This document shows, in pieces, positions 43,098-52,102 of a stretch of DNA of 64,000 nucleotides. The stretch spans positions 124,001 to 188,000 of the forward strand of contig JBBQCW010000003.1 in assembly GCA_038319025.1 (NCBI GenBank). Direction: 5' to 3'. The stretch comes from JBBQCW01 sp038319025. Lineage in GTDB: Bacteria > Actinomycetota > Thermoleophilia > Solirubrobacterales > Solirubrobacteraceae. Made by a program: the position numbers and the translations under genes. The notes below the pieces were generated by a model. The model was given only the letters and a program-made list of their open reading frames with translations, searched no databases and was not told where the DNA came from. Numbering within the stretch: the first letter of the stretch is position 1; each line of letters starts with the position of its first letter.

Positions 43098-45215
43098 CTA
43101 ATCGTCTCCGGGCTTGTGCCGGTGATGGAGGGTGTGCGACAGCGTCGACGGCCACCACACCTTCGGCCCGATGTCGAAGACCAGCGCCGGCACCAGTAGC
43201 GACCGCACCAGGAACGTGTCGAGCAGGACGCCAAACGCGACGGCGAATCCGAGTTCGGTGAGGAATACGAGCGGCAGGACGCCGAGGACGGCGAAGGTGC
43301 CCGCAAGGACGATGCCGGCCGAGGTGATTACGCCGCCGGTGACGGCGAGCCCGCGCAACATGCCCTCGCGCGTGCCGTGACGCAGTGCTTCTTCACGCAC
43401 GCGCGCCATCAGGAAGATGTTGTAGTCGATCCCGAGTGCCACGAGGAAAACGAACACGAACAGCGGGAATGACGGATCGGACCCGGGGAACCCGAAGACC
43501 TCGGTGAACACCACCGAGCTGACCCCGAGCGCGGCCGCAAACGAGAGAACCACGGTCAGGATCAACAGCACCGGGGCCACGATCGCCCGCAGCAGCACCA
43601 TCAGGATCAGCAGCACGATCAGCAAGACGATCGGGATGATCGTGCGGGTGTCGCTGGCGCTGGCCACGCGCAGATCGCGCTCGACGGCCGTCGGCCCACC
43701 GACGAGCACGCCGGCCCCGCCGGCCTGCTTAGCGGCGACGCGGATCTTGGGTACGAGATCGAACGCCTGCGTGGAGTAGGGCGCAGGCTTGAGCACCACG
43801 GAGAGCAGAGAGCCGTTCGGTCCGGTCACTGCACCGGGCCGGACCTGCGAGATCCCGGGCAAGGCGGCGATGGCCTTGCCTACGACGGCCGCGCTGACGC
43901 CAGGGTGCACATAGACGTCGGTCGGTGCGTTGACACCCGCGGGGAAGTCCTTGGCCAGCAGGTTCTGGCCCTGCACCGACTCAACCGAACCACGGAAGGA
44001 GTCACCCTGCGTGAGGTTGGTGTTGAAGGCCAACAGCCCCAGGGACATGACGCACAGGATGGCCACTGAGCCGATCCAGACCCGGCGAGGACGAATCGCG
44101 ACGCGCTCGCCGACGGTGCGCCAACCACCGTGGGTGGCATCCGAGCCTTCGTCCCCGTAGTGCGGGATGCGCGGCCAGAAGGCGCGGCGACCAAAGATCG
44201 AGAGCAGCGCCGGCAGCAGCGTGAGCATGGCCAGCATCGCCACAGCGATGCCCATGGCGCCCACGGGCCCGAGGCCCGCGGTGCCGTTGACCTCGGCTAT
44301 CGAGAGCGTCAGCAGCGCCAGGATCACGGTTACGCCGGAGGCGAAGATCGCCGGGCCCGCGCTGGCGAGGGCCAGCGCGACGGCCTCGTGCTTGTCCTCG
44401 TGGTGGCGCAGTTCCTCGCGGTAACGCGCCACGAGCAGCAGGGCGTAATCGGTGCCCGCGCCGAGCACGAGCACGGAAAGGATGCCGCCTGCCTGCCCGT
44501 TGATCGTCACCCCGGCTTCGATCATCAGAGCGCCGATGGAACGAGCCATCGTCTCCGCCATGATGACGGCAAACAGCGGTATCCACAGGAACACCGGGCT
44601 TCGGTAGATCAGCGCCAGGAGGATGAAGACGAGGGCCAGCGCGGCGAGCAGCAGGGTGCCGTTGATGCCGGCGAAGACCTTGATCGCATCGGCCGAGAAA
44701 CCGGCTCCGCCGGTGATCTTCACCTGTAGGCCGCCTCCGGGGTCGGCGACGATTTTGCGAGCTGCAGTGACCGGGTCGGTGATCGTCTCGCCCTTGCCGT
44801 TGGTGGCGATGGTGCCGAGCACGATCGCTCCGTGGCCGTTGGGCGAGAGCACCGGCCCGGTGAAGGCTTCGCCGCTCTGCGGGTTTTTCTGGATCTGCGG
44901 GTACCGGGCTTGAAGTGCGTTGAGCGCGGTGATGTTGGCGGCGATGGTGGCCTTGTCCTGGGCGGTGAGACCCCCGTCACGGTGGTAAGCCACCACAGCG
45001 CCCACGGTCTCGTCGCCGGTGAGCGCCTTCTGCTTCTTCAGCTGCTTGGTGGACTCGGTCGACGAAGGAAGAAACGAGGTCGACTCGTTCTTCTGGCCGT
45101 TCTGGAACTTCTGCTGGAGTCCGGCGGCGCCCGTAACCATGACGGCCAGGAGCCAGATCGCGACCACGACCCACTTGGCACGTGGTCCGGCGGGAATGGC
45201 TAGCAGTCGTTTCAT
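43098..45215 (-). CDS. MMPL-family RND transporter
   Basis: A 705-residue membrane protein with two copies of the MMPL unit: helix 1, a large extracytoplasmic loop (about 45-190 and 385-520), and a block of five helices after each loop. GAGTDYALLLVARYREELR and ALGIDYNIFLMARVREEALR are the two repeated helix-4 proton-relay motifs. It is predicted to export lipids or hydrophobic compounds using proton motive force. It converges with glnA, 34 bp apart. The substrate is unknown. Confidence 0.92.
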   Translation of the reverse strand: MKRLLAIPAGPRAKWVVVAIWLLAVMVTGAAGLQQKFQNGQKNESTSFLPSSTESTKQLKKQKALTGDETVGAVVAYHRDGGLTAQDKATIAANITALNALQARYPQIQKNPQSGEAFTGPVLSPNGHGAIVLGTIATNGKGETITDPVTAARKIVADPGGGLQVKITGGAGFSADAIKVFAGINGTLLLAALALVFILLALIYRSPVFLWIPLFAVIMAETMARSIGALMIEAGVTINGQAGGILSVLVLGAGTDYALLLVARYREELRHHEDKHEAVALALASAGPAIFASGVTVILALLTLSIAEVNGTAGLGPVGAMGIAVAMLAMLTLLPALLSIFGRRAFWPRIPHYGDEGSDATHGGWRTVGERVAIRPRRVWIGSVAILCVMSLGLLAFNTNLTQGDSFRGSVESVQGQNLLAKDFPAGVNAPTDVYVHPGVSAAVVGKAIAALPGISQVRPGAVTGPNGSLLSVVLKPAPYSTQAFDLVPKIRVAAKQAGGAGVLVGGPTAVERDLRVASASDTRTIIPIVLLIVLLILMVLLRAIVAPVLLILTVVLSFAAALGVSSVVFTEVFGFPGSDPSFPLFVFVFLVALGIDYNIFLMARVREEALRHGTREGMLRGLAVTGGVITSAGIVLAGTFAVLGVLPLVFLTELGFAVAFGVLLDTFLVRSLLVPALVFDIGPKVWWPSTLSHTLHHRHKPGDD

Positions 45216-45318
45216 GAAGAGCCCACGGGTTCAGGACGGAGGACGAGAACGGACGACAAAACGGTCCTCAGCAGGGTACGAAACAGGGCGCCCCAGCGTT
45301 CAGTGAGTTCGCTCACGC

Positions 45319-47325
45319 TCACTGTCCGTCAAGCAGCTCCCGCAGCGCCTGTGGCTGCGCGACCGGCACCTGGCAGGCGAAGTGTTCGCACACGTACGCG
45401 GCGGCTCCGGCTGGCAGCGGCACGCGGTCGGCCAGCAGCGGGACGGCGGACGCACCCGCACCCGCACCCGGTCCACCGGCCAGCACGAGATGGGGGCGCA
45501 GTCGCTCGCGCACGACTTGGGCGAGCATGTCTACTCCGGCCGTATCACCGACGAGAGCAACTTCTCGCGTGTCGGCGAGGTGGAAGTCCAGCGCCTGCAG
45601 CAGATGGCCGAAGGCGCCGGGGTGCTTGGGCGCGATTTCGTGCAGCAGCGTGAGCGTGCTCACCGCTGCCTCCTCGTAGGGGCGCTCACCGGTCAGAGCA
45701 GACAACCGGAGCAGGCCGAACGCCGCGGCGGCAGATCCCGAAGGGATCGGCTGGTCCTCGAGGTCCTTGCGGCGAGCCACCAGTTGCTCGTGGTCGTCGG
45801 CGGTGGAGAAGAACCCGCCCTGATCGGGGTCGGCGAAACGGTCGAGAAGCACCTCGGCGAGCGAGAGCGCCTCCACGAACCACCGCTCCTCGAACGTCGC
45901 TTCGTAGAGGGTGATGAGCGCTTCCAGTAGGAACGCGTGGTCCTCAAGGTAGGCGGGAAGCTTCGCCGTGCCGACACCGAACGTGCGCAGCAGGCGCCCG
46001 TCGGGAGTGCGCATCCGCTCCAGGACGAACGCCGCCGCCTCACGGGCAGCAGTCACGTAGTCGGTGCGCCCGAGCGCCGCGCCCGCCTCGGCCAGCACGG
46101 AGATCATCAGCGCGTTCCAGGCCGCCAGGCATTTCTCGTCGGTGGCCGGCCATACCCGCTGCGCCCGCTCGGCCAGCAGCGCTACCCGGATTCGGTCGCA
46201 CGTAGCCGGATCCGGCCGAGGCCCGCGATCCTCCAGCACGTTGCTGGGTGGCAGCTCACCTTCCGCGTCGAAATTGCCCTCGGCGGTTGCTCCGAACCAG
46301 GCGATCGCGGCCTCCGCGTCGCTCTCCGGGAGCGCCGCGCTCAGTTCATCGAGCGTCCAGACGTAGAACTTCCCTTCGATGCCCTCGGAGTCGGCGTCCA
46401 TCGCGCTGAAGAAGCCGCCCTCGGGTGCGCGCATCTCCCGCAGCGCCCAATCCAGGATGTCCTCGCTGACCGCTCGCAGGTCATCGTCACCGGTCAGTTG
46501 CCACGCATGAAAGTAGGCCCTCGCCAGCAGCGCGTTGTCGTACAGCATCTTCTCGAAATGCGGCACCGTCCAGGTGGCGTCGACGGCGTATCGGGAGAAC
46601 CCGCCACCGACCTGATCGTGAATCCCACCTCCGGCCATCGAGCGCAGGGTGTAGATGCTCATCCGAGTCTCACCGCGGCGTAGGAGAAACTCCAACACCG
46701 ACGAGGGCGGGAATTTAGGCGCGCCTCCGAAGCCACCTTGAACCGGGTCAAACTGCTGCGTGAGAGTGGCGACCGCCGCATCGAGAGCGGCCACATCGAG
46801 CGGCTCCTCCGACGGTGTCAACCGGGCCGCTCCGACCAGTCGAGCCGCCATCTCGGGCGCTTTGCCGCGGATCGCTTCCTTGTCGGTATCCCAGGCGTTC
46901 GCCACAGCAACCAGAAGCGCCCGCCAGCCCGGTAGGCCGTGGCGCGGCGCTGGCGGGAAGTAGGTTCCCCCGTAGAACGGGATCTGCTCCGGGGTACAGA
47001 ATACGTTGAGCGGCCAGCCGCCTTGGCCGGTCATCGATTGCACGGCCTCCATGTAGATGGCGTCGAGATCGGGGCGCTCCTCTCGATCCACCTTCACGCA
47101 CACGAACCGCTCGTTCATGATCTGCGCGGTCTCCTCGTCCTCGAACGATTCGCGCTCCATCACGTGACACCAGTGGCAGGCGGAGTAGCCGATCGAGACC
47201 AGCAGCGGCTTGTCCTCTACGCGCGCGCGCTGCAGCGCCACCTCACCCCAGGGCAACCAGTCCACCGGGTTCGCAGCGTGCTGACGCAGGTAGGGGGACG
47301 TCTCGTCGGCAAGCATGTTGGTCAT
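45319..47325 (-). CDS. YyaL/DUF255 thioredoxin-domain protein
   Basis: A 668-residue protein of the YyaL/spermatogenesis-associated protein 20 family. The N-terminal thioredoxin-like domain opens with SPYLRQHAANPVDWLPWGEV and contains SACHWCHVMERESFED with a CHWC redox-like motif. The rest is an alpha/alpha-barrel resembling N-acylglucosamine epimerases (GGIHDQVGGGFSRYAVDATW). The function is unproven. ATG 47325 is chosen because TATCAC (47338-47333) ends 7 nt before it. It diverges from ridA. Confidence 0.9.
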   Translation of the reverse strand: MTNMLADETSPYLRQHAANPVDWLPWGEVALQRARVEDKPLLVSIGYSACHWCHVMERESFEDEETAQIMNERFVCVKVDREERPDLDAIYMEAVQSMTGQGGWPLNVFCTPEQIPFYGGTYFPPAPRHGLPGWRALLVAVANAWDTDKEAIRGKAPEMAARLVGAARLTPSEEPLDVAALDAAVATLTQQFDPVQGGFGGAPKFPPSSVLEFLLRRGETRMSIYTLRSMAGGGIHDQVGGGFSRYAVDATWTVPHFEKMLYDNALLARAYFHAWQLTGDDDLRAVSEDILDWALREMRAPEGGFFSAMDADSEGIEGKFYVWTLDELSAALPESDAEAAIAWFGATAEGNFDAEGELPPSNVLEDRGPRPDPATCDRIRVALLAERAQRVWPATDEKCLAAWNALMISVLAEAGAALGRTDYVTAAREAAAFVLERMRTPDGRLLRTFGVGTAKLPAYLEDHAFLLEALITLYEATFEERWFVEALSLAEVLLDRFADPDQGGFFSTADDHEQLVARRKDLEDQPIPSGSAAAAFGLLRLSALTGERPYEEAAVSTLTLLHEIAPKHPGAFGHLLQALDFHLADTREVALVGDTAGVDMLAQVVRERLRPHLVLAGGPGAGAGASAVPLLADRVPLPAGAAAYVCEHFACQVPVAQPQALRELLDGQ

Positions 47326-47396
47326 GGCCAAGGTGATAGCAGGCGGGCGGCCTGAGACGGTCGGGGCGGACGCCGAGCGCGAGGTAGGCTGAGTCT

Positions 47397-47789
47397 GTGA
47401 GCCACCACCGTGAACCCATCAACGCCGCGGCTGCCCCTGCCGCCATCGGCCCCTACAGCCACGCCGTCAAGGCCGGCGGGCTGCTTTTCTGCTCCGGTCA
47501 GATTCCGCTGGACCCAGCGACGGGTGAACTGTTCGGAGACACACCCGCCGCGCAGGCGCAGCGTTGCCTGGAAAACCTGCAGGCGGTGTGCGAGGCGGCC
47601 GGTACTACGCTGGCGGACGCGGTGCGCTGCACCGTCTACATGACCGATTTGAGCGCGTTCGCTGAGGTCAACGAGGTGTACGGAGGCTTCTTTCCCACCG
47701 ACCCGCCTGCGCGCGTTGCGTTCGGCGTCGCCGCTCTTCCCAAGGGCGCGCAGGTCGAGATCGACGCCATCGTCGCGCTGTCGGACTGA
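47397..47789 (+). CDS. ridA: RidA-family enamine/imine deaminase
   Basis: A 130-residue RidA. AAPAAIGPYSHAVKAGGLLF, GQIPLDPATGEL and the C-terminal catalytic block with RVAFGVAALPKGAQVEIDAI are present. It hydrolyses 2-aminoacrylate and 2-aminocrotonate, toxic intermediates of PLP dehydratases. The partner threonine deaminase is encoded 5 bp downstream, a direct functional pairing. TAGGCT (47385-47390) ends 6 nt before GTG 47397 (leaderless). Confidence 0.93.
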   Translation: MSHHREPINAAAAPAAIGPYSHAVKAGGLLFCSGQIPLDPATGELFGDTPAAQAQRCLENLQAVCEAAGTTLADAVRCTVYMTDLSAFAEVNEVYGGFFPTDPPARVAFGVAALPKGAQVEIDAIVALSD

Positions 47790-47794
47790 CGCGC

Positions 47795-49018
47795 ATGGCG
47801 AGCGCGGTCACCGCGCAGGACATCGCCCGCGCCCGCGAGGCGGTGTCGGGCGTGGCGCGAGTGACGCCGGTGCTGAACTCCTGGACGCTGGCTGAACTCA
47901 CCGGCGGCGGCGACGTGGTGCTGAAGGCCGAGAACCTGCAGCGCACCGGCTCCTTCAAGATCCGCGGCGCAGCGAACAAGCTGGCTGTGCTCGGCGATCA
48001 CGCGGCCCGGGGCGTGATCGCCGGGAGCGCAGGAAACCATGCGTGGGCGGTCGCGTTGGCCGCCCGCCAGCGCGGCGTGCCATGCGAGGTGGTGATGCCG
48101 CCGCACGCGCCGCTGGGCAAGATCGAAGGGTGCCGCAACCTGGGCGCTGTCGTGGTGGAGGGCGCCGACGACGTGGACGGATGCGTGGCGATCGCTCGTG
48201 AGCGTGCCGAGCAGAGCGGGATGGCTTTCATCCATCCGTTCGACGACGTTGACGTGGTGGCCGGCCAGGGCACCCTGGGCCTGGAACTGCTCGAGCAGGT
48301 GCCCGATCTGGCCAAGGTGATCGTGTGCGTCGGCGGTGGAGGGCTGGCCGCGGGGACGGCCATCGCGGTGAAGTCCGCTCGCCCGGAGGTTGAGGTGATC
48401 GGCGTGCAGGCGGCGGTCGTGGCCGCGTTCGCTCCTTCACTGGCGGCCGGGCGCCCGGTGAGCGTTCCGGCGGCGGTGACGATCGCTGACGGCATCGCCC
48501 TCAAGCGCCCCGGCGACATCACCCTGCCGCTGGTCGCTGAATGGGTGGACGGGATGGTGGCCGTGGCCGACGACGACATCGCCGAAGCGATGGTGTTGCT
48601 CATGGAGCGCGCCAAGCTCGTGGTGGAAGGCGGCGGGGCCGTCGGCGTGGCTGCACTGCTGACGGGACTGGTGCAACCCGCCGAGCACGGCACCACGTGC
48701 GTAGTCCTCAGCGGCGGCAACGTGGACCCCGGCTTGCTGGCGACGGTGGCGCGTCTGCACGAGAGCCGCGTGGGCCGACGGGTGGTGCTGTTCACGCGGA
48801 TCGCCGATCGCCCCGGTGGCCTCGCGGAGTTGCTGGCGGCCGTAGGTGAGTCAGGCGCGAACCTGGTGGAGGTGCAGCATGTACGCGATGGCGTTGATCT
48901 GCACGTGCGTGAGACGGCCGTGCAACTGGTGCTGGAGACGCGTGGACGGGAGCATGCCGAGCGGGTGCTCGCACTGCTGCGCGATGGGGGTTACGACGTG
49001 TCGGTTCTCCACGGCTGA
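47795..49018 (+). CDS. ilvA: Threonine ammonia-lyase (threonine dehydratase)
   Basis: A 407-residue PLP enzyme converting threonine to 2-oxobutyrate and ammonia. The PLP lysine lies in GSFKIRGAANKL, the phosphate-binding loop is VCVGGGGLAAG, and a single C-terminal ACT domain (about residues 330-405, VVLFTRIADRPGGLAELLAA) suggests allosteric control. One ACT domain and this length match the shorter catabolic-like form widely used for isoleucine synthesis in Gram-positives. It is co-transcribed with ridA. Confidence 0.93.
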   Translation: MASAVTAQDIARAREAVSGVARVTPVLNSWTLAELTGGGDVVLKAENLQRTGSFKIRGAANKLAVLGDHAARGVIAGSAGNHAWAVALAARQRGVPCEVVMPPHAPLGKIEGCRNLGAVVVEGADDVDGCVAIARERAEQSGMAFIHPFDDVDVVAGQGTLGLELLEQVPDLAKVIVCVGGGGLAAGTAIAVKSARPEVEVIGVQAAVVAAFAPSLAAGRPVSVPAAVTIADGIALKRPGDITLPLVAEWVDGMVAVADDDIAEAMVLLMERAKLVVEGGGAVGVAALLTGLVQPAEHGTTCVVLSGGNVDPGLLATVARLHESRVGRRVVLFTRIADRPGGLAELLAAVGESGANLVEVQHVRDGVDLHVRETAVQLVLETRGREHAERVLALLRDGGYDVSVLHG

Positions 49019-49208
49019 TCGCTACTCGCGCGCGGTCGTTGATCGGCCCGGTGCGCTTAGCATCGGTATGCGCGGGGTAAATGCACAGTTGACGATCCTC
49101 TTCGGCGCTTCGCTTGCGTCACGGCCGCGGCCGCGGATAGGGTCGCAACAGGTCCGGGTCATGTCCAGGTCGCAGTCTTGTGCGGCTTGAACGAATGAGG
49201 AGAGGTCG

Positions 49209-50432
49209 ATGTCTCGCATTTCCCCCGCAGGATCCGTACGTCTGCGCGCGCTTTTTGTCAGTGGGCTGTTCGCCCTGGCACTGCTCGCAATTGCGCCGCT
49301 AGCCCACGCCGACGGCCCGGGCTCGGGCACGCCGACCATCGTGAGCGTTGGTGATTCCTACATCTCCGGTGAAGCAGGCCGCTGGGCCGGCAACACCAAC
49401 GGGAGCTCCTCGAACACGGACGCGCTCGGCTCCACCGCCTACTACGACAATGCTGGTAACACGGCCGAGTCGATCGCCGGTTGTCACCGCTCCAAGGCGG
49501 CCGAGGCCATCATCGGCGGCGGCGTGAACAGCAAGAACCTGGCCTGCTCCGGTGCTAAGACCTCCACGGATGCGTCCGGGAGCAATTTCAAGCCGGGCAT
49601 CGACTTCTACAACGGCAGTGCAGGACAAGGCCAAGCTCTCGCCTTGCAGACGTTCGCCACCAGCAACAACGTGAAGATGGTTTCGTTGTCGATCGGCGGC
49701 AACAACTTCAACTTCGCGAGCATCATCCAGTCCTGCCTCACCGATTGGCTGACGTCCCCGTCGTGGTGGAAGGACTACTGCAACGACGACTCGTCGGTGG
49801 TGGCCAATTTCACCGCGGCCAACATCACCACGCAGACCAACGCCATCAAGGGCGCCATCCAGAACGTGGCGACGGCGATGACGAACGCCGGCTACACCGC
49901 ATCGCAGTACGCGATCGAGGTGCAGGACTACGAGTCGCCGCTGCCGACCAGCTCCGGCTTCCGCTACGGCGAGACGGGCTATACCCGCCAGAACACCGGC
50001 GGCTGCGGCATCTGGAACAACGACGCCAACTGGGCCAACAACTCGGCTCTGCCGACGATCAACAACGCCGTCAAGAACGCGGCCGCACAGTCCGGGCTGA
50101 GCAACGTGAAGGTGCTCGAACTGCAGACGGCGTTCAACGGCCGCAGGCTGTGTGAGAACACCGTCGGGCTGCTGGAGGAGAAGGGCCTGTCAACCTGGCA
50201 GAGCGCCGGGGCCGTCGACAACTCCGAGTGGATCGAGCAGATCCGCACGGTCTCGACGATCGGCAGCAGCTACTACATCCAAGAGTCGCTGCACCCCAAC
50301 TACTGGGGTGAGAAGGCGCTGCGCAACTGCATCCGCCAGGCGTACAACGGTGGGACACCGAAGGGCGGCACGTGCACGCGCTCGGCCAACGGGCTGAACG
50401 GGTCGGGCGAGCCGAACATGGTGGTTCAGTAG
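49209..50432 (+). CDS. Secreted SGNH/GDSL hydrolase
   Basis: A 407-residue exported esterase-like protein. GAGGAG precedes the ATG, and a signal peptide (LFVSGLFALALLAIAPLAHA) follows. The nucleophile block is IVSVGDSYISGEAG, block III is SLSIGGNNFNFA, and the C-terminal catalytic His lies in ESLHPNYWGEKAL. It has at least ten Cys, consistent with extracellular disulfides. Lipase, esterase or carbohydrate deacetylase activity are all possible. Confidence 0.88.
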   Translation: MSRISPAGSVRLRALFVSGLFALALLAIAPLAHADGPGSGTPTIVSVGDSYISGEAGRWAGNTNGSSSNTDALGSTAYYDNAGNTAESIAGCHRSKAAEAIIGGGVNSKNLACSGAKTSTDASGSNFKPGIDFYNGSAGQGQALALQTFATSNNVKMVSLSIGGNNFNFASIIQSCLTDWLTSPSWWKDYCNDDSSVVANFTAANITTQTNAIKGAIQNVATAMTNAGYTASQYAIEVQDYESPLPTSSGFRYGETGYTRQNTGGCGIWNNDANWANNSALPTINNAVKNAAAQSGLSNVKVLELQTAFNGRRLCENTVGLLEEKGLSTWQSAGAVDNSEWIEQIRTVSTIGSSYYIQESLHPNYWGEKALRNCIRQAYNGGTPKGGTCTRSANGLNGSGEPNMVVQ

Positions 50433-50444
50433 GCAGTCCGGACT

Positions 50445-50475
50445 CCGTGGCGCCCGCATCCCGCGGGCGCCACGG
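50445..50475 (+). terminator. Strong hairpin terminator after the SGNH hydrolase gene
   Basis: A perfect 13-bp stem, CCGTGGCGCCCGC (50445-50457) with GCGGGCGCCACGG (50463-50475), closes an ATCCC loop, 12 nt after the stop. No long T tract follows. Confidence 0.8.
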
Positions 50476-50583
50476 GTTGCCGGTCACCGTTCGTGCGTCG
50501 GCGTCATCCATCCCCACCTCGATCCCGCTCAGCGGGACTCACGTGGGCCTCGACGCGCGAGGTGCGCTGGTACGGTCGCGGTC

Positions 50584-51384
50584 ATGACGCGTCCGCGGGT
50601 GGACTACGACGATCACGGCCGGACTTACAGCCGCCACCGTCGTGCCGAGGAGCGCATCGCGGCACGCATCACAGCCGCGCTCGGGGACGCGCAGACCGTC
50701 CTCAACGTCGGCGCCGGAACTGGGTCGTACGAACCCGACGATCGCTGGGTCCTGGCCGTCGAGCCGAGTGCCGCGATGCGCGCTCAGCGCCCGCCGGGTG
50801 CTGCGCCCGCAGTCGTGGCGCGCGCTGAGGCGCTTCCGTTCGACGACTCATCATTTGATGCGGCGATGGCCTGCCTGACGATCCACCACTGGGAGCCGCC
50901 GGCCGCTGGACTCGCCGAACTACGTCGTGTGACCCGAGGACCGGTCGTCGTCTTCACGCTCGAGCCCGGTCAGATGCAGGACTGGCAACTGGAGTTCCTG
51001 CGTGAGGCGCTGGCCATCGAGGGCTCACGGCTCCCGCCTGCCGCCGATGTCGCCGCAATGCTAGGCGGGCGCACGCGCATCGAGTGCATCCCGACGCCGG
51101 CTGATTGTGCTGACGGGTTCTTCGAGGCGTTTTGGAACCGCCCGGAAGCGCTGCTTGATCCAGGGGTCCGCGCGTCACAGTCGTTGTGGGCGCTGACCGG
51201 CTCGGAGGTGGAGGAGCGCATCGTTGCGCGGCTCGGGGCGGCGCTCGAATCAGGTGACTGGGACACTCGGTTCGGCCACCTGCGACAGCAAGCCAGCCTC
51301 AACGGCTCGCTGAGACTCATCGTCTCCGAGCCGGCCGGCCCGCCCGACGCCCTCAGTCCAGCGGCGTCACGTATGCGCCGCTGA
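50584..51384 (+). CDS. Class I SAM-dependent methyltransferase
   Basis: A 266-residue methyltransferase of the UbiE/Methyltransf_11 type. The SAM-binding glycine motif is VLNVGAGTGSYEP, the acidic strand is LAVEPSAAM, and motif IV is LPFDDSSFDAAMACLTIHHW. TACGGT (50571-50576) ends 7 nt before the ATG (leaderless). The last 32 bp overlap the convergent SDR gene. The substrate is unknown. Confidence 0.9.
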   Translation: MTRPRVDYDDHGRTYSRHRRAEERIAARITAALGDAQTVLNVGAGTGSYEPDDRWVLAVEPSAAMRAQRPPGAAPAVVARAEALPFDDSSFDAAMACLTIHHWEPPAAGLAELRRVTRGPVVVFTLEPGQMQDWQLEFLREALAIEGSRLPPAADVAAMLGGRTRIECIPTPADCADGFFEAFWNRPEALLDPGVRASQSLWALTGSEVEERIVARLGAALESGDWDTRFGHLRQQASLNGSLRLIVSEPAGPPDALSPAASRMRR

Positions 51385-52102
51385 TCCCGCCGTCGACCAG
51401 GAAGTTCGACGCGGTGACGAACGAGGACTCGTCACTGGCCAGGAAGACAACGGCGTTGGCCATCTCATCGGCGTGGGCAAAGCGGCCCATGGGGACGTGG
51501 ATCAGGCGCCGGGCAGCGCGCTCCGGGTCCTTGGCGAACAGTTCACGCAGCAGCGGCGTGTCGACCGGCCCGGGGGAGAGGGCGTTCACGCGGACTCCCC
51601 TGCGGGCGAACTCGACGCCCATCTCGCGGGACATGGCCAGCACCCCGCCCTTGGATGCGGTGTAGGAGATCTGCGAGGTCGCAGCGCCCATGGTGGCGAC
51701 GAACGACGCCGTGTTGATCACCGAGCCGCCGCCGCTCTCCAGCAAGTGGGGGATGCCGTATTTGCAGCAGAGGAACACGGACTTGAGGTTCACGTCCTGC
51801 ACGCGCTGCCATGCCTCGAGGCCCGTGACGAGGATCGAGTCATCGTCGTTGGGAGAGATGCCGGCGTTGTTGAACAGCACGTGGATTCCCCCGAACTCTT
51901 CACGCACACGCGCGTACATGGTCTCGACCGCGTGTTCCTCGGTGACGTCGCAAGACAGCGCCAGATCACCGGGTGAACCGTCATCCAGGTCGACGCCCAC
52001 AACCGTCGCTCCCTCGCGTGCAAAGGCCGCGGCGGTGGCGGCGCCGATGCCGCCCTTGGCGCCGGTGATGACGCAGACCTTTCCTTCGAGCCGACCTGAC
52101 AT
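51353..52102 (-). CDS. FabG-like short-chain dehydrogenase
   Basis: A 249-residue classical SDR. The cofactor motif is VITGAKGGIGAATAAAFA; Asp after strand 2 (VVGVDLDDG) favours NAD; then VLFNNAGIS and catalytic Ser-Tyr-Lys (NTASFVA, YTASK). Its start overlaps the aldehyde dehydrogenase stop by one base (TGATG), so the two form an operon and may act in sequence on an alcohol/aldehyde. The C-terminal codons overlap the methyltransferase gene on the other strand. Confidence 0.9.
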   Translation of the reverse strand: MSGRLEGKVCVITGAKGGIGAATAAAFAREGATVVGVDLDDGSPGDLALSCDVTEEHAVETMYARVREEFGGIHVLFNNAGISPNDDDSILVTGLEAWQRVQDVNLKSVFLCCKYGIPHLLESGGGSVINTASFVATMGAATSQISYTASKGGVLAMSREMGVEFARRGVRVNALSPGPVDTPLLRELFAKDPERAARRLIHVPMGRFAHADEMANAVVFLASDESSFVTASNFLVDGGISGAYVTPLD

